Assembly (NCBI GenBank): GCA_023264995.1
Contig: JAHFUR010000005.1
Coordinates: forward strand, 1-64,000
Origin: Acidimicrobiia bacterium
GTDB lineage: Bacteria > Actinomycetota > Acidimicrobiia > Acidimicrobiales > AC-14
Length of the DNA stretch: 64,000 nt
Direction: 5' to 3'
In this document: piece by piece, positions 27,107-35,261 of the stretch
Numbering within the stretch: the stretch's first letter is position 1
How the letters are laid out: every line of letters starts with the position of its first letter
The notes under the pieces: generated by a model
Seen by the model: only the letters and a program-made list of their open reading frames with translations
Told to the model about the DNA's origin: nothing
Databases searched by the model: none
Translations under genes and position numbers: made by a program

Positions 27107-28474
27107 TCAGCTCCGGGCTGCGTGCATCTTGTTGGGGAGGCCACTGACCGCGCCTGTCGGAAGCGCGGCGTCCCGGCGTACGAGGCCGACCAGCAGGAGC
27201 CGGAGGAGGGCGGCATAGGCGAGCTGGCCCACGAAGGTGACCACCGCGGCGCCCCGGGCACCGATGTGCGGGATTAGGGCGAGGTTGAGCGCGACGTTGA
27301 CAGTGAGCGAGAGGAGGGTCACCCCGAGAAGCCCTCGGTGGCGCAGGGCGACGAGCGGGCCCCAGACGAGCGCCGCCACCGACGGGAGCACAGCTAGGGC
27401 AAGGATCCGCAGCACCGTGGCACCCGATCGGTAGTTCGCACCGAAGGCGAACTCGAGCAGCGGCCCGGGGACCACGAGAAGGACCACAACTGCCGGAAGC
27501 ACGCCGAGGCACAGAATGCCGGCCATCCGGTCGGCCCGCCGGACAGCGGCACGGTCGTCGAGGCGGGCGAGCGATCCGATCGTCACCACCGCCAGCGCGC
27601 CTGCCGGCAGGATCAGCACGTCGATGATGCGGTAGGAGACGGTGTACCGGGCCACCTCGCCCGCCTGGGAGACGATGGCCAGCAGCCAGACATCGATGCG
27701 GTAGTAGAGCACGCCGGCGACCGCGGCGGCCCCGAGGGGAAGCACGCGGCTCATGCGGAAATCTGAAGGGTCAGCGGGCTCGTTGGGCGAAAGGCGTCGC
27801 CAGGCGACGACCGTGAGGCCGAACGCGGAGAGCACGTCGGCAGCGACATAGGTTGCCACCGCGCCGAGCAGTCCCGCGCCACGTGCGACCAGGATCGTAC
27901 CGAGGACGAGCACGAATAGCCTCGAAAGGGTCTCGTTCACCGCTTCAGGTACCACGGATACCGCGCCTCGCAGTGCCGCCGAACAGGACGTGTACCAGCT
28001 GGATGCCAGCATGGATCCCGCGAACAGAACAGGGATCAACGGCCGTGCCTCACTGGCGGCAAGCAGGAAGAGCGCCGCCATCGCGGCGGCCCCCACGATC
28101 GTGAGTGGCATTCGCCGCCGCAGCACGAGGACGAGCGTTGCGCGACCGCGGCTCGGCTCGGCGGCTAAGGCCTCGTTGAGGATGATCGGGAGCCCTCCGT
28201 CGGCGAGAACCGACATTATGGCGCCGACGGTGAGCAGCAGCGCGAGGTCGGCGAACTCCGTGACGGAGAGGAACCGGGTGGCGACCGCCAGCCAGACAAA
28301 GGACAGCGCCGCCGCCGCCATCCGGGCGGCCGTGAGCGCACCGAACTGCCGGGCCACCCGGCTGCGGAAGACCCGGTCCACGAGTGACCGCGCGACGTGC
28401 CGGCGCCCGTCCCTCCGTTGAGCTGATCCCTTCAGCGCGTCGGCCGGAGCCCCGCTCACCCATACGCCAGTCAC
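27107..28474 (-). CDS. Polysaccharide flippase (Wzx/MATE-like)
   Basis: 455 residues, GTG start overlapping the preceding glycosyltransferase stop (GTGA). About twelve to fourteen hydrophobic segments, beginning FGALTAARMAAAALSFVWLAV and ending near YAALLRLLLVGL, fit the Wzx/PST branch of the MOP flippase superfamily, which moves lipid-linked repeat units across the membrane. No Wzy polymerase is obvious in the operon, although one of the polytopic proteins nearby could serve. The first 25 residues are basic and may not all be translated. Confidence 0.82.
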   Translation of the reverse strand: MTGVWVSGAPADALKGSAQRRDGRRHVARSLVDRVFRSRVARQFGALTAARMAAAALSFVWLAVATRFLSVTEFADLALLLTVGAIMSVLADGGLPIILNEALAAEPSRGRATLVLVLRRRMPLTIVGAAAMAALFLLAASEARPLIPVLFAGSMLASSWYTSCSAALRGAVSVVPEAVNETLSRLFVLVLGTILVARGAGLLGAVATYVAADVLSAFGLTVVAWRRLSPNEPADPSDFRMSRVLPLGAAAVAGVLYYRIDVWLLAIVSQAGEVARYTVSYRIIDVLILPAGALAVVTIGSLARLDDRAAVRRADRMAGILCLGVLPAVVVLLVVPGPLLEFAFGANYRSGATVLRILALAVLPSVAALVWGPLVALRHRGLLGVTLLSLTVNVALNLALIPHIGARGAAVVTFVGQLAYAALLRLLLVGLVRRDAALPTGAVSGLPNKMHAARS

Positions 28475-29394
28475 CGGACCGGCACTCCACGGCTGCGGTC
28501 CCGACGACCGACCGTACGCCTCGGAGCGACAATCATTGCTGCCCCTCGCACAGCCACGGGCGCGGGTCCGGACAACGCCTTCACGGCAGCCAGTCGAGCT
28601 GCAGGTGAACGGCCATCCCGGGCGTGGTCATACGCCGAACGGAGCGCGAGGCGAGCGAGCCGGTGACGGAGGCTGCGGTGGGCTGCGGCCCTCAACGCTG
28701 GGTCGGTCGTCTCGTCGAGGAACGTCTCCAGCACCTGGACTTCGGTCGGGAGGACCCGGTCGTCGGCTGACATGTTCGCCCCATGCAGACGGTAGAGGAC
28801 GGTGGGCTCGCTGAGGACCCTGACCGGGACATCCACCTTTAGCATCCGCAGCCAGAGATCCCAGTCCTCGCAGCCGACGAACCGGTACAAGCCCCCGGCG
28901 GCGTAATATGCGGTGCGCGCGAAAAGCGCTCCGGAGAACAGCCAGTTCATGATCAGCAGATGCGACAGATCGGGCGCCGGAGGCTTCGGCTGCAATGGCC
29001 GCCGCCAGTCGATCGGATCCGGCGAACCCGGCCGCCAGGCCACCGCCATGGGACTAACGATCCCCGGGCGCGCTGCGTAGGCGCTGAGGAGGCGGGCGAG
29101 ATGGTGGGGCAACCAAACGTCGTCTGAGTCGATGGCGAGGATGACATCGGTGTCCAGCTCGGCGATGGCCGACATCCGGCCAGCGGAAAGTCCCCGGTTT
29201 ACCCCGTGACGAACGATCGTCAGGGGGAGGACGCTGCGCCATGTCTCCACGATTGGCAGTGTTCCGTCGGTCGAGCCGTCGTCGACCACGACCACCTGGT
29301 CTGGCGCTCGGGTTTGCCCGGCGACGGACGCAAGCGCCTGTCCGATCGTGGCGGCCCCGTTGTACACCGAGATACCGACGCCTACCGTGGTCAC
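28471..29394 (-). CDS. Family 2 glycosyltransferase
   Basis: 307 residues. Typical GT-A start VGVGISVYNGAATIGQALAS, then VVVVDDGSTDGTL, a DxD-type metal motif in VILAIDSDDVWLP, and the acceptor region CEDWDLWLRMLKV. Inverting cytosolic enzyme using a nucleotide sugar. It overlaps both the GT4 gene upstream and the flippase downstream by four bases, so it is translationally coupled. Substrate unknown. Confidence 0.88.
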   Translation of the reverse strand: MTTVGVGISVYNGAATIGQALASVAGQTRAPDQVVVVDDGSTDGTLPIVETWRSVLPLTIVRHGVNRGLSAGRMSAIAELDTDVILAIDSDDVWLPHHLARLLSAYAARPGIVSPMAVAWRPGSPDPIDWRRPLQPKPPAPDLSHLLIMNWLFSGALFARTAYYAAGGLYRFVGCEDWDLWLRMLKVDVPVRVLSEPTVLYRLHGANMSADDRVLPTEVQVLETFLDETTDPALRAAAHRSLRHRLARLALRSAYDHARDGRSPAARLAAVKALSGPAPVAVRGAAMIVAPRRTVGRRDRSRGVPVR

Positions 29395-30524
29395 GAGGCC
29401 GCCAGTTCGAGGTAGTGAGGCAGCAGCCGCTCGCCGAGGGCGGCCAAATCGAACGCCTCGACGGCTCGACGGCGGCCGGCCGCGCCGAGGCGGCTCCGCA
29501 GCTCCGGTACGGCGGCGAGTCTGTCGAGGGCCGCAGCGAACCCGGCCACGTCGTCAATGTCGACGAACAGCCCGGTCTCGCCTTCGGCAATCACCTCGCG
29601 GCACCCTCCGGTTGGGGTCGTGACCACGGCGAGCCCTGAGGCAGACGCCTCGGCCAGCACCAGGCCAAACGCCTCCCACCGCGTCGCGAAGGCGAACAGG
29701 TCGGCGGCCCATAGTAACTGGGCAACGTCGTTGCGCGCACCCAGGAACCGGACGTCGACCGACAGCTCAGCGGCCAGGTCTGTGAGCCCTCGGGCGTACG
29801 CGTCGCCGCCGCTGAAGCCGGTCGCATCCCCGATCACCACGAGGACGGGCTTGACGCGCGCGCGCGAGGCGGCGCGTATCAGCAGGTCGACACCCTTCAG
29901 CGGCTCAAGCCGGGCCACAGTGACCACGGTGAACGCATCCGCCGGCAGCCCCAGGGCGACACGAGCCTTCGTCCGCTCGTCGGCGGAGGGCGGCCTGAAC
30001 CGTTCCAGGTCGACCCCGATGGGGATCACGGCCGACCGGCGGGCCACACCCGGACGCACGCTGGCGGGCCGGAGCGCGGCCTGCGAGATGCTAATGATCT
30101 TGTCGGGAAGAGGGCCGGCGAAGAGGTACCGGGGGTGGATCTGGTTCAGGTGCCAGACGGTGCGGGCTCGTATGCGCCGGCCGGCGGCAACCAGATCGAC
30201 ATGCGGGACCAGCGCCCCGGTGTGGACGACGTCGGCCCCGATCTCGGCAGCGAGCGCAGCCAGGCTTCGACCCTCGGTGATGCGGGCGGCCACCGCCTTG
30301 GCTCTCGGCAAACGCCACCGTGGGCTCAGGAGCCGCCGCTGTGCATAGGCGAACTCGTGCCACTGGGCGCCGATCGCCTCGCTCTGCTGGGCCAGGTGTC
30401 CGGGGGGGCTGGCGACGTGGGCATGGAATCCGGCGGCGATGAGAACCCGGGCAACCTCGAGCATGACCGTCTGCCCCCCGCCCACCGACGCCACATCGTT
30501 CACAAGTAGCACGGTCGGCCTCAC
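29391..30524 (-). CDS. Family 4 glycosyltransferase
   Basis: 377 residues from the GTG at 30524, which overlaps the preceding stop (GTGA); a longer frame to 30566 lacks support. N-terminal VLLVNDVASVGGGQTVMLEV is the acceptor-lobe start; the donor lobe has AVIPIGVDLERFRPPSADE, VVTVARLEPLKGVDLLIRA, and FAFATRWEAFGLVLAEASAS followed by GCREVIAEGETGLFVD. The EAFGLVLAEA segment is the E-x7-E motif of GT4. Retaining transfer of one sugar to the growing lipid-linked unit. Confidence 0.9.
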   Translation of the reverse strand: MRPTVLLVNDVASVGGGQTVMLEVARVLIAAGFHAHVASPPGHLAQQSEAIGAQWHEFAYAQRRLLSPRWRLPRAKAVAARITEGRSLAALAAEIGADVVHTGALVPHVDLVAAGRRIRARTVWHLNQIHPRYLFAGPLPDKIISISQAALRPASVRPGVARRSAVIPIGVDLERFRPPSADERTKARVALGLPADAFTVVTVARLEPLKGVDLLIRAASRARVKPVLVVIGDATGFSGGDAYARGLTDLAAELSVDVRFLGARNDVAQLLWAADLFAFATRWEAFGLVLAEASASGLAVVTTPTGGCREVIAEGETGLFVDIDDVAGFAAALDRLAAVPELRSRLGAAGRRRAVEAFDLAALGERLLPHYLELAAS

Positions 30525-31390
30525 TCGGCCGTCGGCTTGGCGCCGCGGACCGCCCCGATCAGCCACGGGACCATCATCGCCAGGCGCAGGGCGACAAAAG
30601 CGAGGCTCGTCAGCCTTCCCTCCTCCCTTCGGTAGGACGCGTAGGTCTCCCTCCAGGCGGCCAGGCTCAGCCTCGTGCGCGCGCTGTGCGCCAGGTCGGC
30701 ACGGCGCCCAGGATGACGGGCGGCGAGGCGCCGCTGACCGGTCCCGTGCCGATAGTAGGTGCGCACCAGTTGGCCGAGACCGGCTCGATGATCATGCCTC
30801 ACCACCGCTTCGGCGGACACCGACAGCCGCAGCCCGGCCGATGCGAGACGCAAGCTGAGATCGACGTCTTCCCCACCGTGAACCAACTGTTCGTCGAATC
30901 CATCGACTAACTCAAGTGCGGAGCGCCGGACGGCCAGGCAGGCAGTTACGAGCCAGCGCACATTGCCATCCTGCACCTTATGGGTCACCAAGTGCTCCGC
31001 ATGCATGAAGTCAGCTATGAGGCGGCCCCGGTGCAACGGCTCGATCGTCGCGCCAACGGCGTCGTCCGTCGCCAACGCCTTCCGCAGAAAATCGAGCGCG
31101 TCAGGATCAAAGACGCAGTCGTCGTCGACGAAGACTACGACCTCACCGGTGGCCGCCCGCCAGCCGCGGTTGCGGGCCGTCGCCGGACCGGACCGGGTCT
31201 CCCGGATCCACCGGACTTCCGGATACGCCGCCATGACCTCGTCGTAGGCCCGCCCGTCGGACCCGTCGTCGACGACCACCACTTCGGGACGGTCACCGGC
31301 CACCTCCGACCGTCCTATGCTCGCCAGCAGTCGGGCGAGCGCCTCCGGTCGGTTGTGGGTCGGTATGACGACGCTCAGCCGGTCACTCAA
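30521..31390 (-). CDS. Family 2 glycosyltransferase
   Basis: 289 residues from a TTG at 31390 overlapping the previous stop (TTGA), which gives the very typical N terminus SDRLSVVIPTHNRPEALARL and follows a G-rich stretch; an ATG at 31411 is an alternative. The GT-A motifs VVVVDDGSDGR, ARNRGWRAATGEVVVFVDDD and the GGEDVDLSLRLASAG acceptor segment are intact. One or two C-terminal hydrophobic stretches (LAFVALRLAMMVPWLIGAV) suggest membrane association, as in rhamnosyl- or galactofuranosyltransferases. Part of the polysaccharide operon. Confidence 0.87.
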   Translation of the reverse strand: MSDRLSVVIPTHNRPEALARLLASIGRSEVAGDRPEVVVVDDGSDGRAYDEVMAAYPEVRWIRETRSGPATARNRGWRAATGEVVVFVDDDCVFDPDALDFLRKALATDDAVGATIEPLHRGRLIADFMHAEHLVTHKVQDGNVRWLVTACLAVRRSALELVDGFDEQLVHGGEDVDLSLRLASAGLRLSVSAEAVVRHDHRAGLGQLVRTYYRHGTGQRRLAARHPGRRADLAHSARTRLSLAAWRETYASYRREEGRLTSLAFVALRLAMMVPWLIGAVRGAKPTAE

Positions 31391-32325
31391 CGACGGCCCC
31401 CGACCCGCCATGGCACGAGGCCGCGCAGGAAGCCGAGCCCCCACGACAGGTGCATCGTCGGCAGCGTGGCAGCCATGGCCAGCCCGCCGGCCGGATCCTT
31501 CGTCACCGTCGCGGCGCTGCCGGCCACCACCGCGGCGGCATACGTGCAGGCAACGATCCGGCGCCAGGGCGACAGGAGGCCGAGTACGAGGACCGGCGCG
31601 GCAACCTGCCGACCGACGAGCGAACGGGGGTGCTTCCGGACTGTCGCGGCCCGAGACTTGCCGTAGCGGAAGAACTGACGGGAGACCCCGCGAAGGCTCG
31701 ACCTCGGAACGTACACCGACCGGATCGCCTCGTCGTACCAGACTGCGCCGCGGGACCGCATGCGGATGGCGAACTCAGCGTCCTCGTTCACACCCACGTC
31801 CTCGGCATAGCCGCCGACGTCGCGGGCAAGTTCGGTGCGGTACGCCCCCAGGTACACGGTGTCGACTCGCCCCGAGGCGCCCCCGCGGTGGAAGCGGGCC
31901 GGGCCGGCGCCGACCTTCGACGACATGGCGGCGGCGATCCCACGTTGCAGTGGGCCCACGGCCATCGGCATCATCGCCCCGCCGACCATGGCCGCCCCGG
32001 TCAGGTCGAGCGCTTCGACACACTTCTCGACGTAGTCGGGGGCTATCTCGCAGTGGCCGTCGACCCTGACGAAGACGTCGCCCTTCGCCTCGGCCAGGGC
32101 GATGTTGAGCGCCGCCGCCTGGATCCGGCGGGGGTTCTCGATCAACCGCACCCCCGGCCGCCCCGCCACCATGGCCCGAGTCGAGTCGGTGGATCCACCG
32201 TCGACAACAAGGACCTCGACGATCCCGTCGTAGGTCTGGGCCGCCACGGCCTCGAGGCATGAGCCGATGTACGCAGCCTCGTTGAGCACGGGGATGGCAA
32301 TCGTCACGGTCGGCCAGGTCGTCAT
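31387..32325 (-). CDS. Family 2 glycosyltransferase, ExoA-like
   Basis: 312 residues, ATG overlapping the sugar-transferase stop by four bases. GT-A core VTIAIPVLNEAAYIGSCLEA, VLVVDGGSTDST, NPRRIQAAALNIALAEAKGD, VRVDGHCEIAPDYVEKC, and the NEDAEFAIRMRSRG acceptor motif. The VNEDAEF and YGKSRAATVRKHP segments resemble succinoglycan ExoA-type enzymes with C-terminal membrane helices. Probably adds the second sugar after the priming transferase encoded just upstream. Confidence 0.87.
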   Translation of the reverse strand: MTTWPTVTIAIPVLNEAAYIGSCLEAVAAQTYDGIVEVLVVDGGSTDSTRAMVAGRPGVRLIENPRRIQAAALNIALAEAKGDVFVRVDGHCEIAPDYVEKCVEALDLTGAAMVGGAMMPMAVGPLQRGIAAAMSSKVGAGPARFHRGGASGRVDTVYLGAYRTELARDVGGYAEDVGVNEDAEFAIRMRSRGAVWYDEAIRSVYVPRSSLRGVSRQFFRYGKSRAATVRKHPRSLVGRQVAAPVLVLGLLSPWRRIVACTYAAAVVAGSAATVTKDPAGGLAMAATLPTMHLSWGLGFLRGLVPWRVGGRR

Positions 32326-33644
32326 CGCCCACCCCTTCCCAGCACGGAGCGGAGCGTCCGACCGGTGATGCGCACGTCGAGCGCCAGACCTTGGTGGCGC
32401 AGATAGAAGAACTCGTACTGGAGCTTCTCGAAGGCGTCGCCCTCGCTGGCACCGTACGGGTACTTCACCTGAGCCCAGCCCGTCAGGCCAGGCCGGACCA
32501 GGTGGCGGAGGCGGTAGAACGGGATCTTGGCCTCAAGCTGGGAGACGTAGTGGGGTTGCTCGGGACGAGGGCCGACCACCGACAGGTCGCCCCGGAGGAT
32601 GTTCACGACCTGCGGCAGCTCGTCGATGTGCGAGCGACGCAGCCACGCTCCGAACCGGGTGATGCGGGGATCGGCTTCCGTCGTCCACGTCGAGGTCGCG
32701 CCATCGGCCGAGGGCAGCATGGTCCTGAACTTCAAGATCTCGAACTCGCGACCGCCCTTGCCCACCCTTACCTGCCGGTACAGGAGGGGACCGTGGTTGC
32801 CGAGGCGGTTGCCGATCCAGACGACGGGAACGACGGCGGCCAGGACCACCGCGCCGGCGGCGGCCGCCAGCGTGTCGACGATCCGCTTTACCCGGCCGTA
32901 CTGGGCCCGATGCAGCTCGCCGATGTCGAAGAGGAGACCGATGCGTTCCAGCTCGGACACCGGGAGCTTGCCCAGCCACTGGTCGTAGAACAGCGAGAGG
33001 GTGCGGACTCGTACGCCTGACTCGTGCATCGCCGCCGCCTGGTCGACGATTGACTGGTCGGCCAGACCGGCTCGGTCCAGGACGACCACCGTCGCCCTCG
33101 TGGCCTGGACCACGTCGACCAGCGGCGTGTCGGTACCGCCCTCAGATCGGGCTTCCTCCGGCGCCAGCACCCACACCAGCACCGCTGGCCGCTCAGGGTG
33201 AGCGTCGAGCTCCCGGACCAAGTTGGCCCGCTCCTCGGCGCCGGCGACGGCGACGACGCGATCGCGCTGGCCGTCACGCGCTCGGCCCTCCCGGGCGAGG
33301 TACCAGCAGCCCACGGCATAGGGCACCACCAGGACCGGGGTGCCGAACACCACGAACCGGGGCAGCAGGGCGGAGCCGGCGAGAAGCTGGAGCACCGACA
33401 TCGCCAGGGCCGCCGCCCCCACCGACCCGGCCGCCGTCAGGGCTGCCGAGCGGCGGGCACGGGGCAGCTCTGGCAGGCCGGCGCCGTACGTCGCCGCCCA
33501 GAGCAGGGCGATGTAGGCCATGGACCAGGCGAAACGGGAAGACGCGGTGTAGTCGTAGCCATGGGCGGCGGCGTGGACCTTGCTCATGCCGACGACGGCG
33601 AGTGCGACGCCCCCCAGGAGGAGCGGGCGGGCAACACGGCGCAT
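32322..33644 (-). CDS. Polyprenyl-phosphate sugar-1-phosphate transferase (priming enzyme)
   Basis: 440 residues. About five membrane segments in the first 150 residues, a soluble central region (RDRVVAVAGAEERANLV), then the catalytic Bac_transf domain: VKRIVDTLAAAAGAVVLAAV, LLYRQVRVGKGGREFEILKF, RTMLPSAD, RITRFGAWLRRSHIDELPQV, NILRGDLSVVGPRPEQP and RPGLTGWAQVKYPYG. The Asp-Glu pair and Pro-Arg-Pro are conserved in WbaP/WcaJ relatives. It starts repeat-unit synthesis on undecaprenyl phosphate at the membrane. Second gene of the operon. Confidence 0.93.
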   Translation of the reverse strand: MRRVARPLLLGGVALAVVGMSKVHAAAHGYDYTASSRFAWSMAYIALLWAATYGAGLPELPRARRSAALTAAGSVGAAALAMSVLQLLAGSALLPRFVVFGTPVLVVPYAVGCWYLAREGRARDGQRDRVVAVAGAEERANLVRELDAHPERPAVLVWVLAPEEARSEGGTDTPLVDVVQATRATVVVLDRAGLADQSIVDQAAAMHESGVRVRTLSLFYDQWLGKLPVSELERIGLLFDIGELHRAQYGRVKRIVDTLAAAAGAVVLAAVVPVVWIGNRLGNHGPLLYRQVRVGKGGREFEILKFRTMLPSADGATSTWTTEADPRITRFGAWLRRSHIDELPQVVNILRGDLSVVGPRPEQPHYVSQLEAKIPFYRLRHLVRPGLTGWAQVKYPYGASEGDAFEKLQYEFFYLRHQGLALDVRITGRTLRSVLGRGGR

Positions 33645-33650
33645 GTGTGT

Positions 33651-35192
33651 TTATCGACCCGTCCGGCTCGCCGGTTGAGGCGCGATTTCAGCTTGGCAGG
33701 GAGCGAAGGCCGGCGGCCGGTCCAGAAGCGACCCGACCGTTCGGAGCACGTACGTGCGCTGGTCGGCGCCCGCGAGACAGCCGACTTCGCCGACCAACAC
33801 CAAGTCGGCCGGTTCCGACCCGGCCAGCTCGACGTACCGGGAAGGGGAAAGGTCCACCGCCGGCCGCCTCGCCGCCAAACTCAGCCACGACGGCGGCACC
33901 CCGACGGCTCCGGAGTACCAAGCTTCTCGTTGCACGGGGCCGAGCCTGGCGTGCATTGCGGCTTCGCCGGCCCGGTAGCCGTTGAGCTTCATGGACTCGG
34001 CGCCCAGCGGTGCCACCCACGCCACGACCACCAGCAGCACGCCCATGCCGGCCACCGCCAGAACCGCCGCTGACTCCTGATGCCCGCGTGACCGCCACCC
34101 CCGCAGCGCGGCCTCGGCGCCGGCGCCCAGGCCCACGGCGACCGGCAGCAGGAACCAGTAGCCCCAGTAGTTGTGGTTTACCGTTCCCGACCGAAACACG
34201 ATCGGGTAAGGCACAGTCACAGCGAGGGCCAACGCGGCTAGGCCGCGCGTCACCGGGCTGCGCAGGGCGACCACGATGCCGGCGAGGGCCAGCAGGCCGG
34301 CGACTCCGAACATGGCGGATTCGTCACGGCGCTCGGCGCTGAGGACGGATCCGAATGCGACCGGGTGTGTCGACCCGCCAGTCCGGAACACGAACTGGTC
34401 GACCAGCGGTCGCAGTGTGCCACCGAAAGCCCACAACAGCCACGCCAGGAGCAGGGCGGCCCCGGTCAACGCTCCGGCGACGAACCCGAGCTCCACGACT
34501 CGCCGCCCGCGGCCACGGGCCACCCGCAGGATCGCCCACCCGCCGACGGCCACCGACAGTAGGAGCGCCTGCCATCCGGCAAGGACGGCAAGGGCGGCCA
34601 GCCCTGCGGCACATGCCGGCCGCACCGAGCCGCCGGCCCGGGCCCGCTCCCACTCCAGCAGCAGGGCGACGCCGAACGGAAGCGAGCTCACGGGCGTGTC
34701 GAGCATGGTGCCGTAGACGAGAAACATGGGTGTCGTGGCCGCCAGCAGCACGGCCACTCCGACCGCATTGGGCCTCACGCTCCGCTCACCGAGCAGGCGG
34801 GCCAGCAGAGCCAGCGCCACCACACTCCCCAACCACGCCGGCGCACGGGTCGACGCCCGCGTCCCGTGCCCGAGCCACTCGGCGACGGCCGTCTCCAGGT
34901 AGATCAGGGGCGGGTGGTTGGCGTACACCCCGCCCTCGGCGCTGCGTGTCCCGAGGCGTGACGTGATCGGGCCGTGTTCCCGTAGGGCGCGGCTCCCGGC
35001 GGCCCACACTCCGGCGTTGCGGCCGTCATGGGAATCGCCGAACGGCGCCGCGATGGTCCTGGACCCGTGGACGAGGAAGAGGGCAACGGCCAGAACGACG
35101 AGTGCGAGCCCGACCGTAGGGCGACGGGCACGACCCGTTTTGACCTGTGCCGCCTCCGTGTCCAAAGCCGCCACGCCCGCCAGTACCGCCAT
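33651..35192 (-). CDS. Polytopic GT39/ArnT-like glycosyltransferase
   Basis: 513 residues with about eleven membrane segments. Following the first helix, an exposed loop contains the acidic motif FGDSHDGRNAGVWA, and VYANHPPLIYLETAVAEWLG lies in the next loop; both are usual for GT-C enzymes of the ArnT/PMT type that use polyprenyl-phosphate sugars outside the membrane. The last 80 residues form a soluble domain (WYSGAVGVPPSWLSLAARRP). Seven bases separate it from the priming transferase, and it appears to be the promoter-proximal gene of the exopolysaccharide operon. Donor and acceptor unknown. Confidence 0.75.
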   Translation of the reverse strand: MAVLAGVAALDTEAAQVKTGRARRPTVGLALVVLAVALFLVHGSRTIAAPFGDSHDGRNAGVWAAGSRALREHGPITSRLGTRSAEGGVYANHPPLIYLETAVAEWLGHGTRASTRAPAWLGSVVALALLARLLGERSVRPNAVGVAVLLAATTPMFLVYGTMLDTPVSSLPFGVALLLEWERARAGGSVRPACAAGLAALAVLAGWQALLLSVAVGGWAILRVARGRGRRVVELGFVAGALTGAALLLAWLLWAFGGTLRPLVDQFVFRTGGSTHPVAFGSVLSAERRDESAMFGVAGLLALAGIVVALRSPVTRGLAALALAVTVPYPIVFRSGTVNHNYWGYWFLLPVAVGLGAGAEAALRGWRSRGHQESAAVLAVAGMGVLLVVVAWVAPLGAESMKLNGYRAGEAAMHARLGPVQREAWYSGAVGVPPSWLSLAARRPAVDLSPSRYVELAGSEPADLVLVGEVGCLAGADQRTYVLRTVGSLLDRPPAFAPCQAEIAPQPASRTGR

Positions 35193-35261
35193 GGTGAACG
35201 GTGTCGACCGGTCGTGGGCCGGCCTTGAGCGCTCAGACGCGATCGCACCCGGCGCCGGCGC